From an uncultured Acetatifactor sp. (lineage in GTDB: Bacteria; Bacillota; Clostridia; Lachnospirales; Lachnospiraceae), in the NCBI GenBank assembly GCA_947631715.1, contig CANRMK010000132.1, positions 1-6,585 of the forward strand: a stretch of 6,585 nucleotides of DNA, read 5' to 3'. Of this stretch, positions 1-5,375 are shown in pieces. The notes under the pieces are model-generated. The model saw nothing but the letters and a program-made list of their open reading frames with translations, searched no databases and was not told the origin of the DNA. The translations under genes were made by a program, and so were the position numbers. Position 1 is the stretch's first letter. Each line of letters starts with the position of its first letter.

Positions 1-390
1 CTGGAGGAAGTGCTCCTTGATATTTTGGACACGCCGGTGAGCCCGGAGCTGCTTCCGCCGGTGGACGGCGCGATCTCCCAGAAAACGGAAGACCTGGTAG
101 GGCCGTATGAGCTGCATGATTTTTTCCTGTATTATATGCTGCGCTGCGGATTCCCGCCGGAAAAGATATATCGGGTGGCAAAGCTTGCCTTTCGGGGACT
201 GTATGAGGAGGAGACGATCCTGAAATGGCTGAGGACCTTTTACAGACGGTTCTTTCAGCAGCAGTTCAAGCGCTCCTGCCTGCCGGACGGACCAAAAGTG
301 GGGAGCGTGGCGGTATCGCCGAGAGGAGATCTCAGAATGCCCTCGGACGCCGTGGCAAAGCTGTGGCTGGAACAATTGGAGAAATTATGA
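1..390 (+). CDS. nadE: Glutamine-dependent NAD+ synthetase, C-terminal part (5' truncated by window edge)
   Basis: Open from base 1 in frame 1, leaving 129 C-terminal residues before the TGA at 388-390; the true start lies outside the window. The enzyme makes NAD+ from nicotinic acid adenine dinucleotide, ATP and glutamine in the cytoplasm. The fragment is the end of the synthetase domain. It has a TEDLVGPYELHDFF segment (about residues 30-43 of the fragment), then the paired Phe run and FKRSCLPDGPKVGS stretch, and PRGDLRMPSDA close to the C-terminus. The Lys-Arg-Ser-Cys-Leu-Pro-Asp-Gly-Pro-Lys block and the helical stretch before it are typical of the long form (about 640 residues) fused to an N-terminal nitrilase-type amidase, so glutamine rather than free ammonia is the likely nitrogen donor. 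The amidase half itself is not visible. The gene converges with the next one and ends just before a two-sided hairpin. Confidence 0.93.
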   Translation: MEEVLLDILDTPVSPELLPPVDGAISQKTEDLVGPYELHDFFLYYMLRCGFPPEKIYRVAKLAFRGLYEEETILKWLRTFYRRFFQQQFKRSCLPDGPKVGSVAVSPRGDLRMPSDAVAKLWLEQLEKL

Positions 391-414
391 GCGGAGAGGA
401 GCCGGAGAGCCGGA

Positions 415-464
415 AAAGGCCGGCTCAAAAGGAGAGATCTGTCTCTGCTCCTGCGCCGGCCTTT
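415..464. terminator. Probable bidirectional terminator between convergent genes
   Basis: A perfect 10-bp stem joins AAAGGCCGGC (415-424) to GCCGGCCTTT (455-464). Inside it lies a second stem, GGAGAGA (431-437) with TCT and CTCC (444-446, 448-451), with one bulged G and a 6-nt loop. It sits between the nadE stop at 390 and the stop of the leftward gene at 500, where either strand would need termination. The T-runs are short (CCTTT reading right, CCTTTT reading left), so efficiency is uncertain. An alternative smaller hairpin, GAGCCGG (407-413) with CCGGCTC (420-426), competes with the long stem. The rest of 391-499 shows nothing else I can support. Confidence 0.6.
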
Positions 465-499
465 CGGGATCAAAAAGAGATGCACAAGTCGGGCGGATA

Positions 500-1024
500 T
501 TATGTATGCGTCGCCTGGGCGCCGTTTTTGTCCGGCTGAGGGCTGGCTGAGGGCGTGGGCGATGCGGACGCTTTCTGGAGAGAATTTTCGATGACCTCCA
601 GGAGCACAAGGGAAGTATACTTGTTCTCGGCGGAGTAGGTAATGTTATCTAACGACTGGAGCGTATATACCTGTTCGCAGATGGAGTCGAAAGTGGGCTC
701 AAGCAGAGGATACATGGTGGTGACGGCGTCGTTTAAATTTACCATGCGGATGGAAGTGATCGTGTTTTCGTCCACGATGACTTCCACATTGATGGTCTGG
801 TCACCCAGCACCAGCTCCGTGGTGTAGACGCCAGGTATGTACAAAGAGCCGGAGGCTGCGGCTGTGCTGGGTTCCTCCGGCGCTTCAGCGGCATTTTCTT
901 CTTTCTTACCGGGAAAGAACATGACGGCCAGCAGGATGATGAACAGAATGCCAAGGCCGGCAAAGATTCCGGTATAGATCAGTTCTTTCATATGAAGTAC
1001 CACAATTTTAGTTTTAGCACTCAT
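500..1024 (-). CDS. Membrane-anchored FMN_bind-like conserved hypothetical protein
   Basis: This is a 174-residue protein. The ATG at 1024 is preceded by AAAGGGG about 9 nt upstream, while the internal ATG at residue 12 has no ribosome site, so the longer start is chosen. Residues 13-37 form one hydrophobic membrane segment followed by GKKEE, and an Ala/Glu/Pro/Ser linker runs to about residue 60. A compact domain at about 63-152 opens with GVYTTE, continues with an alternating strand (INVEVIVDENTITSI) and ends with YTSLVLLEVIENSL. A Ser/Pro/Thr/Gln-rich tail closes the protein. The strand pattern and the final YTS helix resemble FMN_bind domains (RnfG/NqrC type), but the usual SGAT core that carries covalent flavin is absent: the aligned stretch reads AENKYTS. 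It is therefore probably not flavinylated. The domain most likely lies outside the membrane. Function is unknown; I believe similar proteins occur in Lachnospiraceae. It is divergently transcribed from glnA. Confidence 0.75.
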   Translation of the reverse strand: MSAKTKIVVLHMKELIYTGIFAGLGILFIILLAVMFFPGKKEENAAEAPEEPSTAAASGSLYIPGVYTTELVLGDQTINVEVIVDENTITSIRMVNLNDAVTTMYPLLEPTFDSICEQVYTLQSLDNITYSAENKYTSLVLLEVIENSLQKASASPTPSASPQPDKNGAQATHT

Positions 1025-1061
1025 TCCTATTCCCCTTTAATTTTAGTCTGGACACTTTTTC

Positions 1062-1090
1062 TTTATAATAGATATGTAGGCTTCTGAAAA
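1062..1090 (-). promoter_or_regulatory. Possible sigma-A promoter for the leftward hypothetical gene
   Basis: Read on the minus strand, TTTTCA (complement of 1085-1090) and TATAAA (complement of 1062-1067) are separated by 17 nt and lie about 40 nt upstream of the leftward ATG. The -35 matches the TTGACA consensus at 4 of 6 bases. The region is AT-rich. The same AT-rich patch reads TATAAT on the plus strand (1064-1069), but no acceptable plus-strand -35 lies 17 nt before it, so the leftward reading is preferred. The evidence is weak. Confidence 0.35.
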
Positions 1091-1099
1091 AATATGTCA

Positions 1100-1129
1100 T
1101 TGACAAGATTCGGTGGCGGTTGCTATATT
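1100..1129 (+). promoter_or_regulatory. Strong sigma-A promoter for glnA and probably the downstream genes
   Basis: A perfect -35 TTGACA (1100-1105), an 18-nt spacer and -10 TATATT (1124-1129) preceded by TG at 1121-1122 form an extended -10 promoter. A start near A1136 would give a leader of about 82 nt before glnA. It is the only strong promoter I see facing the rightward gene run. No sigma-54 element with the correct GG-N10-GC spacing is present, so nitrogen control would have to act through repression or through the leader. Confidence 0.8.
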
Positions 1130-1140
1130 GATTACAGGGC

Positions 1141-1198
1141 AAGGGCGTCCTGGCATGGGATAGGACTGCCCTTTCGCATGTCCGGGACTGTCTGCGGA
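1141..1198 (+). promoter_or_regulatory. Structured 5' leader of glnA with tandem and competing hairpins
   Basis: Hairpin A pairs AAGGGCGTCCT (1141-1151) with AGGAC (1162-1166) and GCCCTT (1168-1173): 11 bp with a single bulged T and a 10-nt loop, starting only about 5 nt from the predicted transcript 5' end. Hairpin C pairs TCCG (1181-1184) with CGGA (1195-1198), then a G.G mismatch and a G.U pair close the six-base loop ACTGTC, which has A at position 1 and G at position 4 as in ANTAR target loops. A competing hairpin B pairs GGACTGC (1163-1169) with GCA (1176-1178) and GTCC (1180-1183) around a 6-nt loop, and excludes both A and C. There is no T-tract, so a classic terminator is not evident. 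The structures are seen in the sequence; their role is inferred. Confidence 0.4.
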
Positions 1199-1218
1199 GT
1201 GAATGGAGGATTGTGGAT

Positions 1219-2547
1219 ATGAAAAATTATACCAGGAAAGACATACTGAGGATCGTGGAAGAGGAAGATGTGGAATTTATCAGGCTGCAGTTCACGGATA
1301 TGTTCGGCAATCTGAAAAATATCGCAGTCACTGCCAATCAGCTGGAGAAAGCACTTGACAACAGGTGTATGTTCGACGGTTCCGCCATAGACGGCTTTGT
1401 GGGCATAGAGGAATCGGATATGTGCCTGTGTCCGGATCTGTCCACGCTGGCGATCTTTCCCTGGCGGCCTCAGCAGGGCAAGGTGGCACGGCTGATCTGT
1501 GACGTATGCCGCCCTGACGGGACACCTTTTGCGGGAGATCCCAGGTATGTGCTCAAAAGGGTGGTCAAGGAGGCGCAGGAGCTGGGCTATGTGCTGGAGG
1601 TGGGGCCCGAGTGTGAATTCTTCCTTTTCAATACGGACGAGAATGCCAGGCCTACGACGGATACCGATGAACATGCCAGCTATTTTGACATAGGCCCGCT
1701 GGACGGCGGAGAGAATGCAAGGCGCGATATCGTCATGACATTAGAGGAGATGGGGATGATCATCGAGGCCTCCCACCACGAGATGGCTCCCGCCCAGCAT
1801 GAGATCGATCTGCGCTATGATGAGGCCCTGACCACAGCGGACAACATCATGACCTTTAAGCTGGCTACCCGCACCATTGCAAGGCGCCATGGGCTTCATG
1901 CCACCTTTATGCCCAAGCCCAAGTTCGGCGTGAACGGATCCGGCATGCATATCAATCTGTCCCTGAAAAAGGACGGTAAGAATATATTTGAGGACAAGAA
2001 CGATCCCAACGGACTCAGCAGAGAAGCTTACTATTTTATAGGCGGCATCATGAAGCATATCCGCGGAATGGCGGCTGTCACCAACCCCCTTGTGAATTCC
2101 TACAAAAGGCTGGTGCCGGGATTTGCCGCCCCTGTGTATATCGCGTGGAGCATTACCAACAGAAGCCCCCTGATCCGGATTCCCGCCGGAGGCGACGGCA
2201 AGCATATTGAACTGAGAAGTCCCGATTCCGCTGCCAATCCTTATCTGACTCTGGCGGTGTGCCTGAAAGCCGGCCTGGACGGTATCATCAATAAGATCGA
2301 ACCTCCGGAGAGCGTGGACTGCAACATCTATACCATGACGGACCAGGAGAGGAAAGCCTTAAATATCGACCATCTGCCAGGGACCCTCATCGATGCTCTT
2401 CAGGAGATGAAAAAGGATCCTCTGATCATGGACGTACTGGGAGAGCATATTGCGGAAAACTATATTTCTGCAAAGGAAGACGAGTGGCAGAGATACCGTA
2501 CTTATGTGTCCGAATGGGAGACACAGGAATATCTGGACAGATATTGA
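1219..2547 (+). CDS. glnA: Type I-alpha glutamine synthetase with altered ammonium-site residues
   Basis: This 442-residue protein would make glutamine from glutamate, ammonia and ATP as a cytoplasmic dodecamer. The start is ATG 1219, 8 nt after GGAGGA (1205-1210); a GTG two codons earlier is too close to that site. Length and lack of the adenylylation loop fit the Bacillus/Clostridium GSI-alpha class. The N-terminal beta-grasp domain (about 1-105) carries MFDGS (51-55). Metal and substrate residues present include E131, E133, E188, E195 and H244 in NGSGMH. R297, NRSP (314-317), R320, E331 and R333 are also kept, as is ANPYL. Differences from B. subtilis GlnA as I recall it: Ala56 for Ser, Ala303 for the Glu flap, Gly62 for feedback Arg62, and Cys at 69, 71 and 97 for Tyr. 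It heads the rightward gene run. A true glutamine synthetase with changed kinetics is most likely; a gamma-glutamyl ligase on another amine is the alternative. Confidence 0.92.
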   Translation: MKNYTRKDILRIVEEEDVEFIRLQFTDMFGNLKNIAVTANQLEKALDNRCMFDGSAIDGFVGIEESDMCLCPDLSTLAIFPWRPQQGKVARLICDVCRPDGTPFAGDPRYVLKRVVKEAQELGYVLEVGPECEFFLFNTDENARPTTDTDEHASYFDIGPLDGGENARRDIVMTLEEMGMIIEASHHEMAPAQHEIDLRYDEALTTADNIMTFKLATRTIARRHGLHATFMPKPKFGVNGSGMHINLSLKKDGKNIFEDKNDPNGLSREAYYFIGGIMKHIRGMAAVTNPLVNSYKRLVPGFAAPVYIAWSITNRSPLIRIPAGGDGKHIELRSPDSAANPYLTLAVCLKAGLDGIINKIEPPESVDCNIYTMTDQERKALNIDHLPGTLIDALQEMKKDPLIMDVLGEHIAENYISAKEDEWQRYRTYVSEWETQEYLDRY

Positions 2548-2575
2548 TCCTCTTTATTCCCGCGTGCAATGAGCC

Positions 2576-2593
2576 GGGGCAGTTGTCTGCCTC
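2576..2593 (+). other. Intercistronic hairpin between glnA and the ANTAR gene
   Basis: GGGGCAG (2576-2582) pairs with CTGCCTC (2587-2593) around the loop TTGT, giving 7 bp including one G.U pair. No T-tract follows, so it is not a convincing terminator. It could stabilise the upstream glnA message or mark a processing site, lowering expression of downstream genes relative to glnA. If the apical G-C pair opens, the loop has six bases but begins with G, so it does not match an ANTAR target loop. Confidence 0.35.
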
Positions 2594-2625
2594 TGTGCCG
2601 TGAGAATGGATAAGGAGGTGGACAT

Positions 2626-3174
2626 TTGACGAATATCATAGTTGTGCTGCCAAAGCTGGATGATGCCAAGGGCATCAAAAATGTGCTCGTGCGCAACGGC
2701 TTTCAGGTAGCGGCAGTGTGCACTACAGGCGCCCAGGCGATCAGCCAGGCGGACGGTCTTCACGACGGCATTGTGATCAGCAGCTACAAGTTGACGGATA
2801 TGGTGTATTCTGAACTTCAGGAATGTCTCCCCACCGGATTTGAGCTGCTTCTTCTGGCTTCCGCCCATCTGCTCAGCCAGTGCGAGGGCAGCGGTGTCGT
2901 ATGTCTCGCTATGCCCCTAAAGGTGAACGACCTGGTGAGCACGCTGGGAATGCTGACAGAGAATATTTTGAGAAAACGCCGGAAAGCCAGAATGGCTCCG
3001 AAAGTCAGGAGCGCCGAGGAGGAGGCGGCCATACGGGAGGCCAAGGAGCTTCTCATGGGGCGCAACCACATGACAGAGGAAGAGGCGCACCGGTATCTGC
3101 AGAAGTGCAGTATGGACAGCGGGACCAACCTGGTGGAGACGGCCATGATGGTCCTGTCTATGATGAAAGTATAA
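2626..3174 (+). CDS. ANTAR-domain RNA-binding regulator with degenerate receiver (NitR-like)
   Basis: This 182-residue protein starts at TTG 2626, set by a perfect AAGGAGGT (2612-2619) 6 nt upstream; no in-frame ATG is as well placed. Residues 1-115 look like a receiver fold (IIVVLPK at the N-terminus, later FELLLLAS and a PLK turn). Where the phospho-accepting Asp should end strand 3 the sequence reads IVISSYKL, and acidic-pocket residues near the N-terminus are not convincing, so it is probably a phosphorylation-independent pseudo-receiver. Basic RKRRKAR (117-123) links to the ANTAR domain at about 131-180. Its signature is clear: AK at 139-140, LLM at 142-144, EEEA at 151-154, YLQK at 157-160, then SMD and a final hydrophobic helix. 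ANTAR domains bind paired hexaloop RNA hairpins and prevent termination. In solventogenic clostridia a NitR-type ANTAR gene also sits beside glnA, so a role in nitrogen control is likely. The target and input signal are not shown by the sequence. Confidence 0.88.
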   Translation: MTNIIVVLPKLDDAKGIKNVLVRNGFQVAAVCTTGAQAISQADGLHDGIVISSYKLTDMVYSELQECLPTGFELLLLASAHLLSQCEGSGVVCLAMPLKVNDLVSTLGMLTENILRKRRKARMAPKVRSAEEEAAIREAKELLMGRNHMTEEEAHRYLQKCSMDSGTNLVETAMMVLSMMKV

Positions 3175-3193
3175 AGACGAGGAGGAGTTCAGA

Positions 3194-4066
3194 ATGCGCT
3201 TCACGAAAATGGAGGGCTGCGGAAACGACTACATCTATGTGAACGGCTTTGAAGAGAGCATTCCGCAGGAGGAGAAACCGAAGCTTGTACAAAAGCTCAG
3301 CGACAGGCATTTCGGAGTCGGCGGAGACGGTGTGATCTTTATCAACCCTGCCCCGGAGGCGGACTTTGAGATGGAGATGTACAACGCGGACGGCAGCAGG
3401 GCGGAGATGTGCGGGAACGGGATCCGCTGTGTGGGAAAATTCGTGTACGACAAGGGGCTGACCGACAAGCGCCGGATCACCGTGATCAGTGCGGGAAAGA
3501 TCAAGTACCTGGATCTGACCGTCGAGGACGGGAACGGGCAGAACGGGGGCAGAGGAACCGTGTCGAAGGTCAGAGTCAACATGGGAAGCCCGGTGCTGGA
3601 GCCGGAGCTGATCCCCGTTATCGCCGGGGGAGACCGGGCAGTGGACGAACCAATCCGGGTAGACGGCCGGGATTACCGCATGACCTGTGTGTCCATGGGG
3701 AACCCTCATGCGGTGATCTTTGCTGAAAATGTGGCGAAGCTGGATTTGGAGCGGATCGGCCCCGGATTTGAGAATCATGAGCGCTTTCCCAAGCGCACGA
3801 ACACGGAGTTCGCAGAGGTGATCGACAGACAGACTGTCTTCATGCGCGTCTGGGAGCGCGGCACAGGGGAGACGCTGGCCTGCGGGACCGGCTGCTGCGC
3901 TGTTGCTGTGGCCTGTGTCCTGAATGATTTGACGGATGATAAGATAACGGTTAAACTGTTGGGAGGGGAACTGGAGATCGAATGGGACCGGGAAAAGAAT
4001 CTCATATATATGACAGGCCCTGCCGTCACTGTATTTGAGGGCTGCCTGCCCGGGCCGGAGGCATGA
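3194..4066 (+). CDS. dapF: Diaminopimelate epimerase
   Basis: This 290-residue cytoplasmic enzyme interconverts LL- and meso-diaminopimelate without a cofactor, the last step before lysine decarboxylation or peptidoglycan use. The ATG at 3194 follows GGAGGAG (3181-3187) and lies 19 nt after the ANTAR gene stop. Both halves of the pseudo-symmetric fold are present. The first catalytic Cys is C73 in MCGNGIRC and the second is C230 in ACGTGC. Substrate-contact motifs GCGND (8-12), GNPH (169-172), RTN (201-203) and ER (221-222) are intact. Length is slightly above the usual 270-280 because of a Gly/Asn-rich insert near residues 112-121 and a short Gly/Pro tail. Nothing suggests loss of activity. 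It precedes dapL, whose product is its substrate, so the two form a functional pair. Confidence 0.97.
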   Translation: MRFTKMEGCGNDYIYVNGFEESIPQEEKPKLVQKLSDRHFGVGGDGVIFINPAPEADFEMEMYNADGSRAEMCGNGIRCVGKFVYDKGLTDKRRITVISAGKIKYLDLTVEDGNGQNGGRGTVSKVRVNMGSPVLEPELIPVIAGGDRAVDEPIRVDGRDYRMTCVSMGNPHAVIFAENVAKLDLERIGPGFENHERFPKRTNTEFAEVIDRQTVFMRVWERGTGETLACGTGCCAVAVACVLNDLTDDKITVKLLGGELEIEWDREKNLIYMTGPAVTVFEGCLPGPEA

Positions 4067-4091
4067 CCGAAAGCCGAAAAATAATTTGAAG

Positions 4092-4109
4092 TGCCTGCAT
4101 CGGCGGGCA
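4092..4109 (+). other. Hairpin just upstream of the dapL ribosome site
   Basis: TGCCTGC (4092-4098) pairs with GCGGGCA (4103-4109) around the loop ATCG: 7 bp with one U.G pair. Its 3' arm ends at the first base of the AAGGAGGG ribosome site (4109-4116). It may mask or set off that site, or may simply separate dapF and dapL translation. No T-tract follows, so it is not a terminator. Confidence 0.35.
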
Positions 4110-4122
4110 AGGAGGGATACCT

Positions 4123-5343
4123 ATGTTTAAGCTGAATGAAAATTATCTGAAACTGCCCGGAAGCTACCTTTTTTCCACCATTGGAAAGAAAGTCAGCGCG
4201 TACAGTGCGGCCCACCCGGACAAAAAGATTATCCGTCTGGGAATCGGCGATGTGACCCAGCCCCTGGCGCCGGCTATTATCGAGGCGCTGCACAGAGCGG
4301 TGGACGAGATGGGACATGCGGAGACCTTTCACGGATATGCACCGGATCTTGGGTATGATTTTCTGAGAAATGCCATTGCAGAGAACGACTACAAGGCCCG
4401 GGGCTGCGATATTTCCCCGGACGAGATCTTTGTGTCCGACGGGGCGAAGTGCGATTCCAGCAATATTCAGGAGATCTTCGGCCTGGACAATAAGATCGCG
4501 GTCTGCGACCCTGTGTACCCCGTGTATGTGGATTCCAATGTGATGGCGGGCAGGACCGGCACCTATGACAGGAACACGGAGACCTGGAGCGATGTGATCT
4601 ATATGCCCTGCACGGCGGCCAACGGTTTCGCACCGGAGCTGCCGAAAGAGACGCCGGACCTGATCTATCTGTGCTTCCCCAACAATCCTACCGGAGCGGC
4701 TGTCACAAAAGAGCAGCTTCAGGAATGGGTGGATTATGCGAATAAGAACGGGTCTGTGATCATTTATGACGCGGCCTATGAAGCTTATATCTCCGAGGCG
4801 GACGTGCCCCACAGCATCTATGAGTGTCAGGGAGCCAGAGAGTGTGCCATCGAACTGCGCTCTTTCTCCAAGAATGCTGGGTTCACCGGTGTGCGCCTGG
4901 GCTTTACCGTGATCCCGAAGGAGCTTAAGTGCGGTGAGGTCGCCCTGCACGGCCTGTGGGCGAGACGGCACGGCACCAAGTACAACGGCGCGCCCTACAT
5001 TGTGCAGAGAGCAGGCGAGGCTGTGTATTCCGAGGCGGGAAAGGAACAGCTCAAGGAGCAGGTCGCTTATTATATGAACAATGCCAGCTACATTTACAAC
5101 GGGCTGAAAGAGGCCGGCTTCACCGTTTCCGGCGGCGTCAATGCGCCCTATATCTGGCTGCAGACCCCGAAGGGAATGACGAGCTGGGAATTCTTTGACT
5201 ATCTGCTGGAGAATGTGAACGTGGTAGGCACTCCCGGGTCGGGATTCGGGCCCAGCGGAGAGGGGTATTTCAGACTGACGGCGTTTGGCAGCTATGAGAA
5301 CACTGTGGAGGCTGTGGATAGGATCAAGGGAATCAGGCTGTAG
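4123..5343 (+). CDS. dapL: LL-diaminopimelate aminotransferase
   Basis: This 406-residue PLP enzyme of the class I/II aminotransferase fold converts tetrahydrodipicolinate and glutamate directly to LL-diaminopimelate and 2-oxoglutarate. It bypasses the succinylated or acetylated DAP intermediates. The ATG at 4123 lies 6 nt after AAGGAGGG (4109-4116). The PLP Lys is K250 in SFSKNAGFTG. Cofactor contacts include SDGAK (105-109), N188 in FPNNPTG, D216 and Y219 in YDAAYEAY, and the carboxylate-binding R384 in FRLTAFG. The N-terminal NENYLKLPGSYLF and RLGIGDVTQPL segments are characteristic of DapL rather than of aspartate or aromatic aminotransferases. Length matches the family (about 400-410). 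It sits 56 nt after dapF, so two consecutive steps of the pathway are adjacent. No truncation or frameshift is seen. Confidence 0.97.
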   Translation: MFKLNENYLKLPGSYLFSTIGKKVSAYSAAHPDKKIIRLGIGDVTQPLAPAIIEALHRAVDEMGHAETFHGYAPDLGYDFLRNAIAENDYKARGCDISPDEIFVSDGAKCDSSNIQEIFGLDNKIAVCDPVYPVYVDSNVMAGRTGTYDRNTETWSDVIYMPCTAANGFAPELPKETPDLIYLCFPNNPTGAAVTKEQLQEWVDYANKNGSVIIYDAAYEAYISEADVPHSIYECQGARECAIELRSFSKNAGFTGVRLGFTVIPKELKCGEVALHGLWARRHGTKYNGAPYIVQRAGEAVYSEAGKEQLKEQVAYYMNNASYIYNGLKEAGFTVSGGVNAPYIWLQTPKGMTSWEFFDYLLENVNVVGTPGSGFGPSGEGYFRLTAFGSYENTVEAVDRIKGIRL

Positions 5344-5375
5344 GGGAAAGACCGTTCGGGAGAGGTTTTCGGAGT

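Noticed and set aside
225..539. A plus-strand 104-codon open frame overlapping the end of nadE
   Set aside because: Most of it lies in another frame of nadE and then crosses the terminator hairpin; the product is low-complexity Arg/Ser/Gly.
1111..1125. Possible sigma-54 promoter upstream of glnA (GG and TTGC elements)
   Set aside because: The GG and GC dinucleotides are not separated by the required 10 nt; the sigma-A elements overlap and fit much better.
1213..1221. GTG at 1213 as the glnA start
   Set aside because: It lies only 2 nt after GGAGGA, while ATG 1219 has the proper 8-nt spacing and gives the N-terminus expected for the family.
1132..1674. A 180-codon minus-strand open frame over the glnA leader and 5' end
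   Set aside because: It runs against the glnA promoter leader and a conserved gene; no ribosome site or domain supports it.
2576..2593. Rho-independent terminator after glnA
   Set aside because: The stem is present but no T-tract follows, so it is listed only as an intercistronic hairpin.
3158..3778. A 206-codon minus-strand open frame opposite dapF
   Set aside because: It is antisense to dapF, its composition is typical of complement translation, and there is no family resemblance.
3775..4971. A 398-codon minus-strand open frame opposite dapF and dapL
   Set aside because: It is fully antisense to two clearly functional enzymes, spans their junction, has no recognisable domain, and is rich in His, Arg, Pro and Gln as expected for the complement of GC-rich codons.
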